A stretch of DNA of 64,000 nucleotides from Chamaesiphon minutus PCC 6605 (GTDB taxonomy: Bacteria; Cyanobacteriota; Cyanobacteriia; Cyanobacteriales; Chamaesiphonaceae): assembly GCF_000317145.1 (NCBI RefSeq), contig NC_019697.1:4786886-4850885 (forward strand), given 5' to 3'. This document shows positions 29,978-39,450 of the stretch, one piece after another. The notes below the pieces were generated by a model, which saw only the letters and a program-made list of their open reading frames with translations, was not told where the DNA came from and made no database searches. Each line of letters starts with the position of its first letter. Position 1 is the stretch's first letter. Both the position numbers and the translations under genes were made by a program.

Positions 29978-30544
29978 ATGAAAGCTCCGCTTGTGTTGCT
30001 CGCGCTCCTCTTGTCCGCTCTCTCAATGCCAACCGCTGTTGCTGCCTCGCCTAGCTTGCCTGTAAATACGACCAAGCCTGCTGAATCCCATAATTATCAA
30101 GGTACTACTAAATTTCAACAAGGAGACCCGCGCGGGGCAATATTAGAATTCGATCGGGCGATCTCGATCGATCCAAAATATGCTGAAGCCTACATCAATC
30201 GCGCCGTTGCCAAGCTGGGGTTGGGCGACAAACAGGGGGCAATTTCTGACTACAGTCGCGCGATCGAGATCGATCCTCAAGATGCTCTCAATTACTACAA
30301 TCGTGGTGTAGCCAAATTTGATGCAGGAGATAAGCAGGGCGCGCTATCTGACTTCAATCGCGCGATCGCCATCAAGCCTGATGATGCGGAAAGTTACTGC
30401 AATCGTGGTGCCGTGAAGTTGTCTCTAGGAAACAAGAAAGGCGGGATTGCCGATTTGAATGCAGGTGCTAAATTATTTCGCCAGCAGGGGCAGATGAGCG
30501 ACTATCAAAAAACGATCGAGCTAATTCGACAAGCTAAAAAATAG
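29978..30544 (+). CDS. Exported TPR-repeat protein
   Basis: From the ATG at 29978 the protein is 188 residues, with a clear Sec signal peptide (MKAPLVLLALLLSALS, ending AVAA). About four tetratricopeptide repeats follow, marked by AEAYINRAVAKLGLGD, NYYNRGVAKFDAGD and AESYCNRGAVKLSLGN. TPRs bind other proteins, and the location is probably periplasm or thylakoid lumen. The open frame reaches back to 29921, but starting there would bury the signal sequence. Confidence 0.82.
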   Translation: MKAPLVLLALLLSALSMPTAVAASPSLPVNTTKPAESHNYQGTTKFQQGDPRGAILEFDRAISIDPKYAEAYINRAVAKLGLGDKQGAISDYSRAIEIDPQDALNYYNRGVAKFDAGDKQGALSDFNRAIAIKPDDAESYCNRGAVKLSLGNKKGGIADLNAGAKLFRQQGQMSDYQKTIELIRQAKK

Positions 30545-30974
30545 CTGGCGAGCGGGGGAAAATAGGAAACTAGGAGCGATCGCTCTTATGATAATTAAGA
30601 GCTACTGAGATCTTTTAACTTGTACTAACAGTTGTCAAGATCTGTCAAAAGTCGATCGCTTCTCGATTTGGGAATGATAATTTAATAAATAGACACCGAA
30701 GAACTATATTTATTGAGTTAGGAAGGATAAAAGTTTCCCTGGGCAAAGTAGATGTGGTGTCTCCGATCTATTTACCCAACACAGCAAAGAATTGAGCTTA
30801 TCGTCAATTCGTTCTTGCTTTTCCCACCACTAAAATGCAAGTCCTAAATTATAGATAGCTGTGTCGATGTTAACCCTTAGTTAATCCCTATTTTCACCTA
30901 TCTTGTATTTGAAGACAGCCCAGTCACCATTGACTGGGCTAAACTGTTTTTGGGTTCAAATCGTGAGATCGACC
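30545..30974. other. Gap between convergent genes
   Basis: This 430-base region between two 3' ends has no supported gene. A terminator-like hairpin lies at its right end and is listed separately. An unannotated small RNA ending at that hairpin is possible but not shown. Confidence 0.35.
30917..30953 (+). terminator. Terminator-like hairpin before the AAA ATPase 3' end
   Basis: A perfect 9-bp stem AGCCCAGTC/GACTGGGCT with a 6-base loop is followed within 5 bases by GTTTTTGGG. It points rightward, nearly 400 bases from the upstream TPR stop. Confidence 0.65.
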
Positions 30975-32144
30975 TCAATCTGCAACTTGCAGCTCGGCAA
31001 AATCACAATTTTTCGCCGCTAACTCGGCACTATCTTGGGATTGGAGATAGTTTTGCCATGCCGCCGGAGAAACTCGATAACTACCCAATTGCGCGGTGAT
31101 GTTTGCGACTAAGGGCGAATCGGGAAAGAAACAACCAAACATCTTGGCGCAACTTTCAGGCGTGAGATAACCTAACTCAAATTCGCGATCGCATCTACCG
31201 GGACGAATCAGGGCGGGATCGAGCTGCGAGCGATGATTGGTAGTGAGGATGGTAATGCTGCCTTCGACGGCTCCTGCGCCGTCTAGGGTATTGAGGAGCG
31301 CGCTAAATGATAGTTCGCCCAAGGGTTTGCGCCCAGAAAATACACTATCGATATCTTCTAAGGCGACGAGCGAAGTGGCCGTGATTTCCGACCAAGCACG
31401 GAGCAGCGCACTATCGTCCATATCGGTCAGGGAAAGCGAGACAAGTTGCCTGTCGTAGTGACTAGCGATCGCTTGAATTAGGGAGCTTTTACCAGTCCCT
31501 GGGGGGCCGTAGAGAAGATATCCGCGCCGCCAGGGAATGCCACGTTGTCGATACAGATCGCGACTTTGGAGAAAGCGATCGAGATCGCTAAATAGTTCGG
31601 TTTCAGTCTGGGCATCGATGGCTAGAGTCTCGATGCGGCGTTTGGTTTGAGTCCGGACGATCGAAATCGTCCCGCCAATTAGACGTACGATTAACGGAGC
31701 TTCGAGATTGTAATTAGTTTCGATTTTTGTCAACCAGGTAAGCATTTGCGGCTGCCACCATCGCAATGTTGCGAGTGTCAAAAGCTGGGTATTCTGGAGA
31801 TCGGTGACTTTAAAGTCGTGACGGCGGATGCCGATATAGGCACCTTGATAACCGACACCAATCCATCCCGATCGCGGTTGGAGTCTGGTTTTGAGCGTGG
31901 GTGATTCGACTGCTGGCGGGACTAGTGGCGTGGCGGTGTAGATTAATTCGCTAAAGTCATAAACTTTGCCCGTGCGTTCTAGCTCCCAACAAATCGCGCT
32001 ATAAATTGGGTTGGTTTCGGCGATCGTAATTTGACACGCCAATCGCTGAAGCCCAAATTCAATGATGATTTTGAGCAAATCACCACCATAACGGATGACT
32101 AAGCCGCCCAGAAACAACCAAATCGGATCGAGACTATTAAACAT
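30975..32144 (-). CDS. BCS1-like AAA ATPase
   Basis: A 389-residue AAA protein. Residues 1-30 are hydrophobic and may anchor it in a membrane. A BCS1-type middle region comes before Walker A GPPGTGKSS (residues 213-221), Walker B VALEDIDSVF (about 256-265), sensor 1 ILTTNHRSQLDPALIRPGR and arginine finger residues. BCS1 in mitochondria translocates folded Rieske protein; bacterial homologues are uncharacterised. The gene is monocistronic by spacing. Confidence 0.85.
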   Translation of the reverse strand: MFNSLDPIWLFLGGLVIRYGGDLLKIIIEFGLQRLACQITIAETNPIYSAICWELERTGKVYDFSELIYTATPLVPPAVESPTLKTRLQPRSGWIGVGYQGAYIGIRRHDFKVTDLQNTQLLTLATLRWWQPQMLTWLTKIETNYNLEAPLIVRLIGGTISIVRTQTKRRIETLAIDAQTETELFSDLDRFLQSRDLYRQRGIPWRRGYLLYGPPGTGKSSLIQAIASHYDRQLVSLSLTDMDDSALLRAWSEITATSLVALEDIDSVFSGRKPLGELSFSALLNTLDGAGAVEGSITILTTNHRSQLDPALIRPGRCDREFELGYLTPESCAKMFGCFFPDSPLVANITAQLGSYRVSPAAWQNYLQSQDSAELAAKNCDFAELQVAD

Positions 32145-32186
32145 CTAGGAGTTGGGAATTGGGAGTTGCGGCTCGCGCGAAGCTTT

Positions 32187-32211
32187 GTAGAGCGAGCACT
32201 GCCCGCCCTAC
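32187..32211. repeat. Short palindromic repeat, copy 2 (imperfect)
   Basis: The right arm GCCCGCCCTAC is intact and the left arm carries two changes. It is related to the palindromes near 19.4 and 55.5 kb. Confidence 0.45.
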
Positions 32212-32302
32212 TAATCTAATCTGTTAGTTATTTAATTTACCAATCTTCTCTGTGCTCCTCGCCATCAAGAAATCTAAGAGGCGATCGACAAAAGCGATAA
32301 TT

Positions 32303-34576
32303 CTAACCCAACTTCGCGCGAACTATCAGTGCGGTAATATTATCATGACCGTTATATTCATTGGCAAAATCAATCAATCGATCGACTCCTGCTTGCAGAT
32401 TAGAGTCAGTCGATAATAGTGGTGCCACATTTGTCAACCAGTAATTTTCGAGTAATTGATTATCGGTCAAACCATCTGAAGCCAAGACAATTAAAGTATC
32501 TTCTTGCAATTCAAAAAATCTAATATCGGGCGCGATATAATTGCGATCTCTAGGCCCGATCGCCTGAGTTAATTGATAAGAATCGGGACGACCGTAAGCA
32601 ATATCGGGATCGACGCCGCGCAAAATTTGTTGTTGTCCGACTTCATGATCCAAAGTGAGCTGGATCAATCCTTGAGTGGGTGTAATGCCATAACAGCGGG
32701 AATCACCGACGTGGGCGACGGCAATATTTCGATCTTGTACCAGCACCAGTACCAGTGTCGTCCCCATTCTGCCACTGCCCTGGGCGGCATTTTTTTGATT
32801 GATATCAAATACAGCTTCATTTGCGGCTACGATTCCTTCCCGAATCGTAAGCTCGTCGGGCAGAGTATCCTCATGCCAGCAGGTTGCAAAATAATCGCGT
32901 AAGATATCGACGGTCATGGAGCTGGCGATTTCGCCGCCAGCATGTCCCCCCATGCCGTCGCAGAGAATATACAAACCTCTAGCGGTGATGCTTCTGCCTT
33001 TAGGGGTATCTTGTCGATCGATCCGGCTGACGATCCCGTAACAATCTTCATTATGGTCGCGTTTTTTGCCTGTATGGGTTGCCGCCGCTTGTTCTAAATC
33101 GAGTAAGTTCAGAGCCAGAGCCATAGTCGGCGCATCTTGCGGAGAACTCAAATCTGCGGAACTAGGAGGCTGGAGCGGCGCGCTGAGTTGCTTGGGTTCT
33201 AGTTCGTAAGCAATTTGCCCAAGTCTGGCTCTAACTTCTTCAACGCGCTCTATTTCACCGCTGTGAATGGCTTGTAACAAATTCACCAATGACAATGAGT
33301 GTAACTGATTCGCGTCAGCCAGATTGAATCGATCGAATAAAACTTTCCACATCTGTGCCAGATCCGCAAGCTGGAGTTGGCGATCTGTCGGCTCTGGGTA
33401 CAGCCGCCCAAAGCAAATCCTACCATCTTCATCCAGCAGCAGATTGGCAACTTCTAATAAACTCTGGCGCATTTGCCACGGTTCTAGAGCTACCCACAAT
33501 TTGAGTGTAGAGTCTAGCCAATAAATCCGCTGCGAGGAGGGAATATGCGGCTCGTTCCAATTATCGATCAACTGCGGCCAAGTACTGCGATCTTCGACGA
33601 TTGTCACTGTTTTGCCATCGTTTTTCCAACTATCTCGGATCGTGGGGATCGTACCGGGCAAGCTGACTTGCAGCGCGATGTATGCTTGGGCGACCTTGGG
33701 AATGCCATGGCTATTCCAAAATTGCCATTGGCGGTATATTTCTGGCGAACGCGTGGCAATTGGGGCAATCGCTACACCGTCTACAGCTTGGTTGGCAGCA
33801 TCAGCAGTCATACTATCTATGGTGACGGGTTCTTGCTCCATCAATATCTCCAACAGGGAATTACAGAAAGGTTGACGATCGATTACACGGACTTGGCTGG
33901 AATCATTCGGTTTTAAAAGCTGAATAACTACCGGATCGAGTAATCTATATTGACATTGAGGACCGAGATATGTCGTCGGTACCAGCGGCTGACTGTTGAT
34001 GAGGGCTGGGTCGTTGGGACCGTCCCCTGGAGACGGGATCGCTGGCGACACGCCATTATTGTTGCTGGGATCTGGCGGTGAATCGGTCGTATCCCAAGGA
34101 CTAATCGTTAAATCGTCGTTAATGGATAGCGGCACAGATAAGCTATCTGCAAGATCGTTTGCAGGTCCAGCGGAACCCGTTGGCTGAACGAGCGTTGCGG
34201 TGGGGGGTGTGGGGGAATCCCACGGATTGGGGTATTGTTCGCTGTCTAGATAGTCAGTGCTCGATTCTCTAGCTACAGAGAGCGGGTATAACTCTTCAGT
34301 ATTACTACAAACTGCATCTGCTGTGTCATTGGCTCTAACTTCTGCTACAGCCGGAGCCGGAGTTTGTGGTGGCTCGATGTTCTCATCCGCCGTCGGCTCG
34401 ATAATCGCCCACCAGTAGGTACCGCTGGTTGCTTGACATTGAGAGCAACTTTCTGCATCAAATTCTACATTGTTGCCACAACTTTTACACGCATAGTGCT
34501 TGAGCGATCGACCACAATCTTGACAAAAATTGTGGTGCTGCGGATTTACTGAATGACAGTAGGGACAGATAAGCAT
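32303..34576 (-). CDS. Zinc-ribbon PP2C-type protein serine/threonine phosphatase
   Basis: A 757-residue protein. The first 50 residues hold paired zinc ribbons (CPYC, CQDCG, CKSCG, CSQC). A long low-complexity, proline-rich linker covers about 60-190, followed by an alpha/beta region. The C-terminal PPM phosphatase domain (about 500-757) shows RDHNEDCYG, LCDGMGGHAGGE, HVGDSRCYG, ASDGLTDN and HDNITALIV, so all metal-binding Asp residues are present. It should dephosphorylate Ser/Thr phosphoproteins. The ATG at 34576 is preferred over the TTG at 34591. Confidence 0.9.
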   Translation of the reverse strand: MLICPYCHSVNPQHHNFCQDCGRSLKHYACKSCGNNVEFDAESCSQCQATSGTYWWAIIEPTADENIEPPQTPAPAVAEVRANDTADAVCSNTEELYPLSVARESSTDYLDSEQYPNPWDSPTPPTATLVQPTGSAGPANDLADSLSVPLSINDDLTISPWDTTDSPPDPSNNNGVSPAIPSPGDGPNDPALINSQPLVPTTYLGPQCQYRLLDPVVIQLLKPNDSSQVRVIDRQPFCNSLLEILMEQEPVTIDSMTADAANQAVDGVAIAPIATRSPEIYRQWQFWNSHGIPKVAQAYIALQVSLPGTIPTIRDSWKNDGKTVTIVEDRSTWPQLIDNWNEPHIPSSQRIYWLDSTLKLWVALEPWQMRQSLLEVANLLLDEDGRICFGRLYPEPTDRQLQLADLAQMWKVLFDRFNLADANQLHSLSLVNLLQAIHSGEIERVEEVRARLGQIAYELEPKQLSAPLQPPSSADLSSPQDAPTMALALNLLDLEQAAATHTGKKRDHNEDCYGIVSRIDRQDTPKGRSITARGLYILCDGMGGHAGGEIASSMTVDILRDYFATCWHEDTLPDELTIREGIVAANEAVFDINQKNAAQGSGRMGTTLVLVLVQDRNIAVAHVGDSRCYGITPTQGLIQLTLDHEVGQQQILRGVDPDIAYGRPDSYQLTQAIGPRDRNYIAPDIRFFELQEDTLIVLASDGLTDNQLLENYWLTNVAPLLSTDSNLQAGVDRLIDFANEYNGHDNITALIVRAKLG

Positions 34577-35210
34577 AGAGATAGATGACAACAGAGCGAT
34601 TCAGGTAGATGGGGTAGCAGCCTCGTAGGTGCGGTTTGAGTCGAAGATACTTTGGAACGAGCGGTTTTCACAGGGTTGGATCTAAGCACTTCCATAACTA
34701 TGAAGAGTTTCCCACATCCCAACAATTCCTAAACTTGCTACAGTCGTGACAAACCCAAATCTACCTGGGATTAAATATAGTTTGCCATGTGTCAGTCGCG
34801 GATTGATGTCATCCAAATAAAATAAATGCTCTAATATCTATACTTCCCATTTAAGTCCATCGAATTCACAACCTGTTGGTTATTATATCGATCGTTGTCG
34901 GCGATCGCGCTGTTAAATGTAGACAGCTTGACGCACCCCATCAGACAGATTGTCTCTACAGCAGACATTGTCGGCATCTATGAGCCGTAGATCCGAAATC
35001 CGATCGAAATCTTAAGTTTATTTAATTTTGTACGAGCACCCGCTCGCCGATGGCAATAGCCCCAAAACTCACTCTTAACCCAAGTTGCCACTTAAGAGGT
35101 ATCGGTGAAGTTAGTAAGGTGGCGAATCGATTGTTATCGGGCTTTTTATACCCCGCTTCCCGCTCTAGCTTGTGATACGTGAATTTAGCACCGCTGCGAA
35201 TCGCTACCCT
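34577..35210. other. Intergenic region, 634 bases
   Basis: No gene, RNA or clear terminator is recognised here. The part near 34591-34700 should contain the phosphatase promoter. The rest is AT-rich with scattered HIP1-like sites. Confidence 0.4.
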
Positions 35211-36836
35211 CTACTCAAAATGAGGTGTCAACTGTAGCGTTCCTAACCCCAGGTCGTCATTAGATAGAGACTTAGTCTCCAGAAAAGCGATCGTTTCCCG
35301 AATGCCCGGATTGCCGCGCGCTTTACCCGTCAAGCCTTGAGCGACGAGCAGTCCGCAATAACCCTTTGTTGTTTTGCTGCGTTGATTCCACTTTTTCCGC
35401 GCTTCGATATGCACCGCACTTTCGTTATAAAATTCGCCAAATAGCTGCATTTCACCATCTGCTAGTTGGAGAATCCCCAAGTCAAAACTATCGCCAGAGA
35501 TCGGATCTTCGCCAGGATTGAAACAAATACCCTGTAAGCCGCCAGCTTGTTGAATCCGTTCGATAATCTCGCGGGCTTTGGGGCGTGTCGTTTGGATCGA
35601 AATAATTGGTAATCCTTCTCCGGCTGGCTTGACTTCACTCGTCTGATGATAGCTAGCCGAGCGGCGGATGGTTTCGACTCGATCCCAAGGCATCATGCCC
35701 AAACTAATAAATGAGTTGTCAGGAATTAAATCTTCGCGAATTTGTAGCTCTAGAGGATCGAACTCATCGCCTTCATCCATCGCTAGATGCATTTTGAGCA
35801 ATTCTTGAGATAATTCTGGCAAAGTCTCGATCGTCACCGGGATTGATTGTCCCCGAATCGGTAGTATTGCTGGTGCGAGATCGGGCAGTGGTACCTGGAT
35901 TGTCTCGCTCAGCCTAGGCAGATCGTCAGCTTGGAGCTGCTGTCTAAATGCCGCTACAAACTGCCCCAGTGCGACTAGAGCTATATATGTAGCGATCGCT
36001 TCTTCCTCGTACAAGAAGGGGCGCATACCCTCCATGGGATGAATATTTCCAAAGTTTGGCTCGATCTCTGTGGCTGATAGTTCGCCCAGATCGATCGTCG
36101 CATCTGGGGTAACGGCATCAAAAGTCACAAAAATACAATCTTGCGATAGAAAAGCCGACTCCATTTGATTGGATTCATCTTCGCTCAGTGCCATTGCCCG
36201 AAACCGTTGCAGTGACTCGACCGAGCGATAGAGCAATACTCCATATTCCATGCCCAGCATTCCCATCACCGAGACATAAAATTTCTCGATATCCCACTGA
36301 TTTAATTCGATCGAGATTGCTTCATAGTCGGCTAACATCGACCAGGGAGCCAAATCCCAGAGTTCGCGAGCGGTGGCTTTGAGCAGATCGAGATATTTAC
36401 GAGGTAACTTGGACGCGCGCGCCCCTGCCATATTGCTAAAGCGATTGAATAACTCATCGACAATCGGCAATTCGTGCACATACTCGACGATAATATCTAA
36501 GTCTTGCAGTACTCCCCGTAAGTAAAATTGCAACTGGCGATCGCGCACGATAATTTTTTGGGGACGTCCTGGTTGCGAAGGCGCCTGTGGTGCTTCCATT
36601 GCTTCGATCAGTGCCCTGACGACTGCTTCGGTACCCATTGTCGAATTGACAACTTTCATCGATCGCACTACGCATTCGACCCCATCAACCCACACGATCA
36701 GTTCGCGTCTGTCGTTATCTTCTAACTCCGCATCTTCAACCAACTGTGCCACATATCGTCGGTCTCCCTCCCACACGCTAGGAAGTTGAGGGAGTTGTTG
36801 GAGTCGTCGTTGAGTGGAAGGACTAATCGCCGTCAT
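35211..36836 (-). CDS. Cyanobacterial conserved protein, DUF6930/DUF7309-like
   Basis: A 541-residue soluble protein from the ATG at 36836 (a TTG two codons upstream is less likely). The start RRLQQLPQLPSVWEGDRR and the later QKIIVRDRQLQFYLRGVL recall cyanobacterial proteins with DUF6930 and DUF7309 domains, of unknown function. No membrane helix or catalytic motif is seen. It appears to be a single-gene unit. The family naming is from memory. Confidence 0.7.
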   Translation of the reverse strand: MTAISPSTQRRLQQLPQLPSVWEGDRRYVAQLVEDAELEDNDRRELIVWVDGVECVVRSMKVVNSTMGTEAVVRALIEAMEAPQAPSQPGRPQKIIVRDRQLQFYLRGVLQDLDIIVEYVHELPIVDELFNRFSNMAGARASKLPRKYLDLLKATARELWDLAPWSMLADYEAISIELNQWDIEKFYVSVMGMLGMEYGVLLYRSVESLQRFRAMALSEDESNQMESAFLSQDCIFVTFDAVTPDATIDLGELSATEIEPNFGNIHPMEGMRPFLYEEEAIATYIALVALGQFVAAFRQQLQADDLPRLSETIQVPLPDLAPAILPIRGQSIPVTIETLPELSQELLKMHLAMDEGDEFDPLELQIREDLIPDNSFISLGMMPWDRVETIRRSASYHQTSEVKPAGEGLPIISIQTTRPKAREIIERIQQAGGLQGICFNPGEDPISGDSFDLGILQLADGEMQLFGEFYNESAVHIEARKKWNQRSKTTKGYCGLLVAQGLTGKARGNPGIRETIAFLETKSLSNDDLGLGTLQLTPHFE

Positions 36837-37187
36837 AATCAAATTGCACCTGAGAATCGAGCGTAAGCAAAATAACGATCGCGCGAGCCTGGTCTAAAGG
36901 CGACTCATTGACAGAGCCTCAAACAGTCAGGGGATCGCGGTTCGAGCGAGCCAGCGAATGCCACCCGTGCAATTCACAACTGACTATTGGTGTCATACCC
37001 TGGAAAATTTGGAATACTATACTTAGATTAGCTAGTCTAATTTTAGAACATCCGTCATTCCGATTTTATTCGCTAATTTACAGTCGGCACCGATCGGGTC
37101 AGAGAAGTTAACATAGATTTAGGTTTAAGTTTGTTTGGATTTTAAAATTTCGCGATCGCACGTTTGTTAAGGAGTTTATCAAAAGCC
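36837..37187. other. Divergent intergenic region upstream of the SufA/IscA gene
   Basis: This 351-base gap separates divergent genes. AT-rich segments near 37020-37060 and 37120-37150 could hold promoters. Nothing more specific is visible. Confidence 0.4.
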
Positions 37188-37544
37188 ATGACTGAAGTAA
37201 TCACACCCAAAAAGCCCAGCATCCAAATGACCGATAATGCACTCCACCACGTACTAGCACTGCGCGAAAAACAAGGTAAAGATCTGTGTCTGCGCGTTGG
37301 CGTCCGCCAAGGTGGCTGTTCGGGCATGTCCTACGTGATGGATTTTGAAGATCCCAGCCAAATTCGGGAAGATGATGAAATTTGTGACTATGGTGGTTTT
37401 AAACTAGTCTGCGATCGCAAGAGTATGTTATATGTCTATGGACTCGTCCTCGACTACAGCGACGCGATGATCGGCGGTGGTTTTCAATTCACTAACCCCA
37501 ATGCGGCGCAGAGTTGTGGTTGTGGGAAGTCTTTTGCAGTATAA
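37188..37544 (+). CDS. sufA: A-type iron-sulfur carrier (SufA/IscA/HesB family)
   Basis: A 118-residue protein from the ATG at 37188. The three conserved cysteines are present: Cys44 in QGGCSGMSY, and Cys110 and Cys112 in the C-terminal CGCGKSF. A-type carriers receive Fe-S clusters from scaffolds and pass them to target proteins. The upstream frame extension to 37164 (MLRSLSKA) is not conserved in the family. The gene ends next to GGGGATA repeats. Confidence 0.93.
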   Translation: MTEVITPKKPSIQMTDNALHHVLALREKQGKDLCLRVGVRQGGCSGMSYVMDFEDPSQIREDDEICDYGGFKLVCDRKSMLYVYGLVLDYSDAMIGGGFQFTNPNAAQSCGCGKSFAV

Positions 37545-37548
37545 GCTA

Positions 37549-37576
37549 GGGGATAGGGGATAGGGGATAGGGAATA
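37549..37576 (+). repeat. GGGGATA heptamer array (left arm of an inverted pair)
   Basis: Three GGGGATA units and one GGGAATA variant start 5 bases after the sufA stop. The complementary array lies at 37624-37679, so the transcript could fold into a long hairpin. Confidence 0.9.
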
Positions 37577-37623
37577 GCAATTTTCTCCAGAATACAGGCT
37601 ATTTCAACGATATGAATTTGCTA

Positions 37624-37679
37624 TATCCCCTATCCCCTATCCCCTATCCCCTATCCCCTATTCCCTATTCCCTATTCCC
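37624..37679 (+). repeat. TATCCCC/TATTCCC heptamer array abutting a start codon
   Basis: Five TATCCCC and three TATTCCC units run without a break into the ATG of the TPR gene at 37680. No purine-rich ribosome binding site remains. Confidence 0.92.
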
Positions 37680-38108
37680 ATGGCTGAAACATTAGCTCCT
37701 GCCGAATTATTCGATAAGGCAATTCAAGATTATCAAGCTGGCGAAAGTCCAGCTAAACTAATTCCAGTATTTGTCGATATTTGCAATCGATCGCCAAAAC
37801 TAGATAGTGCTTGGACTTGTTTAGCTTGGTTGTACTTACTCGAAAATAAGCCGCAACTAGCACTCAAAGCTGCCCAAAAATCGATGAAAATCGATCCCTT
37901 CGATGCCCAAACCAGGATCAACCTTGCCGCCGCTATGCTCGAAGTCAAGCAGTCTGGCGTCCGCGAACATATTGAAATGGCCAAAAGCCTTGTCGAAGCC
38001 GCCCCAGAAGTCCGCGAACAAGTGGTGACAAATTTCCAAGATGGATTTAGTCGCAAACCCGATTGGGCGAGTCTCAAGCGCATCGAAAAGTTGATATTTG
38101 AAGATTAA
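37680..38108 (+). CDS. TPR-like cyanobacterial protein
   Basis: A 142-residue soluble helical protein. One or two TPR-like repeats are visible in SAWTCLAWLYLLENKPQLALKAAQKS and the following AQTRINLAAAMLEV. It has no signal peptide. The start codon directly follows a heptamer repeat array, so translation initiation lacks a normal Shine-Dalgarno. It is downstream of sufA, but the inverted repeats between them may uncouple transcription. Function unknown. Confidence 0.8.
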   Translation: MAETLAPAELFDKAIQDYQAGESPAKLIPVFVDICNRSPKLDSAWTCLAWLYLLENKPQLALKAAQKSMKIDPFDAQTRINLAAAMLEVKQSGVREHIEMAKSLVEAAPEVREQVVTNFQDGFSRKPDWASLKRIEKLIFED

Positions 38109-38510
38109 AGTTCGATGCAACTCTGAGGTATAGCTGTAAGCTTTGGCAACTGGCGTGCGATGCGATTTGCATCGCACGCAGCCAGAATATATTTCGGACT
38201 CTGTTCCCATTCGTGGTTTTGTTGATGTTTGGTGCCGTCTTATTCCCTTTTGACTCAATAAATATACAATCTCGAGCTGTGATGTCGGTTACCTATCCAC
38301 TGTCTCGTTGGCGTAGCCTCTTTGTCAACAGAATCGCCCGCATCACCGTCGGGGAACACAGGCACAGCTTAAAATCGCTATCTACTATTCACTGACTACT
38401 CTAGATGTCTAAATTGACACTGGCAAGGGAATAGTTTGCTTTGACGCTCGGTTTAGCGATCGCATTATCTTCTGCTCGATTTTTCAGACCACCACTCAGC
38501 AAACCACAAC
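38109..38510. other. Intergenic region with dispersed repeat copy
   Basis: It contains a hairpin-like pair TGCGATGC/GCATCGCA near 38157-38178, possibly a weak terminator, and the second copy of the dispersed repeat. No gene is supported. Confidence 0.45.
38293..38353 (-). repeat. Dispersed repeat, copy 2
   Basis: Reverse-complement matches to the blocks near 378-462: CTATCCACTGTCTC (38293-38306), CGTTGGCGTAGCC (38306-38318) and CATCACCGTCGGG (38341-38353). Confidence 0.5.
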
Positions 38511-39392
38511 ATGTTACCTACTAAAACTCAATTAATCGGTCTCAAAGCTGACAGATTCCGTCATCCCCTAGACTTAGAAGCAACTATTAACCTCCGCCGA
38601 CTCCCTGGATTGGATCTGCTAGTGCGGAACTTATTAGGTGGAGTAAGCGAAGACTTTTTATATCTGAATAATATTGCCGCCAGCGTCCTCATCGGCGAAA
38701 AACAACTCCCAGATATACATAAATTACTCGTCGAAGCTTGTCAGATCCTCGACTTAGAAGTCCCACAACTTTATCTCAAACAAAATCCCGCACCTAATGC
38801 TTATACGATGGCGATGCGGGGCAAGAAACCCTTCATTGTCGTCCATACCTCTTTAGTCGATTTACTGACCCCCGCCGAGCTGCAAGCAGTGATCGCGCAC
38901 GAATTGGGGCATCTCAAATGCGAACACGGCGTCTACCTGACGCTGGCAAATATCATCGTCCTGGCTACCAGTGGTTTAATGCCAGCAGGCATTGGTAACG
39001 CGATCGCCCAAAACCTGCAAGCGCAAATGCTACAATGGTTGCGCTGTGCCGAGTTTAGTTGCGACAGAGCGGCTCTCCTCGTCAGCCAAGATCCCAAAAC
39101 GGTAATTTCAGTCTTGATGAAACTCTCCGGCGGTTCGCCAATCCTAGCACCAATGCTCAACGTCGATGCCTTTCTCGATCAGGCTCGCGCCTACGAAGCG
39201 ATCGGGACGACTAATTTTGGCAAAATGCTCGCCGCCGCTCAAACCGAACAGCTCTCTCACCCAGTTCCCGTCTTGCGCGCCAAAGAAATCGATCTGTGGT
39301 CGCAAACTGATAATTATCAGTCCTTGCTAAATAACCCAACTATGCGTTATGATAAGCAAGCTATAAATTCGGGCGGCTGGCGGAATTGGTAG
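38511..39392 (+). CDS. M48-family membrane metallopeptidase (HtpX-like)
   Basis: A 293-residue protein with the zinc motif HELGHLKCEH at about residues 130-139 and a downstream EFSCDRAALL segment that supplies the third zinc ligand. A hydrophobic stretch follows the HELGH motif. Such enzymes degrade or process membrane proteins. The last 22 bases of the gene, including the stop, overlap the 5' end of tRNA-Leu, so the C-terminal residues GGWRNW are encoded by tRNA sequence. Confidence 0.87.
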   Translation: MLPTKTQLIGLKADRFRHPLDLEATINLRRLPGLDLLVRNLLGGVSEDFLYLNNIAASVLIGEKQLPDIHKLLVEACQILDLEVPQLYLKQNPAPNAYTMAMRGKKPFIVVHTSLVDLLTPAELQAVIAHELGHLKCEHGVYLTLANIIVLATSGLMPAGIGNAIAQNLQAQMLQWLRCAEFSCDRAALLVSQDPKTVISVLMKLSGGSPILAPMLNVDAFLDQARAYEAIGTTNFGKMLAAAQTEQLSHPVPVLRAKEIDLWSQTDNYQSLLNNPTMRYDKQAINSGGWRNW

Positions 39393-39450
39393 ACGCAGTT
39401 GACTCAAAATCATCCGCGAAAGCGTGTCGGTTCGAGTCCGACGCTGCCCA
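39371..39450 (+). tRNA. tRNA-Leu (CAA)
   Basis: An 80-base class II tRNA with acceptor GGGCGGC/GCTGCCC, loop CTCAAAA giving anticodon CAA, a long variable arm, a T arm with GGTTCGAGTCC and discriminator A. The anticodon stem has one U-U mismatch. Its first 22 bases are also the end of the M48 peptidase gene. Confidence 0.93.

Noticed and set aside
37549-37679. Heptamer arrays as a CRISPR
   Set aside because: Units are 7 bp, contiguous and without spacers, and no cas gene is in the window.
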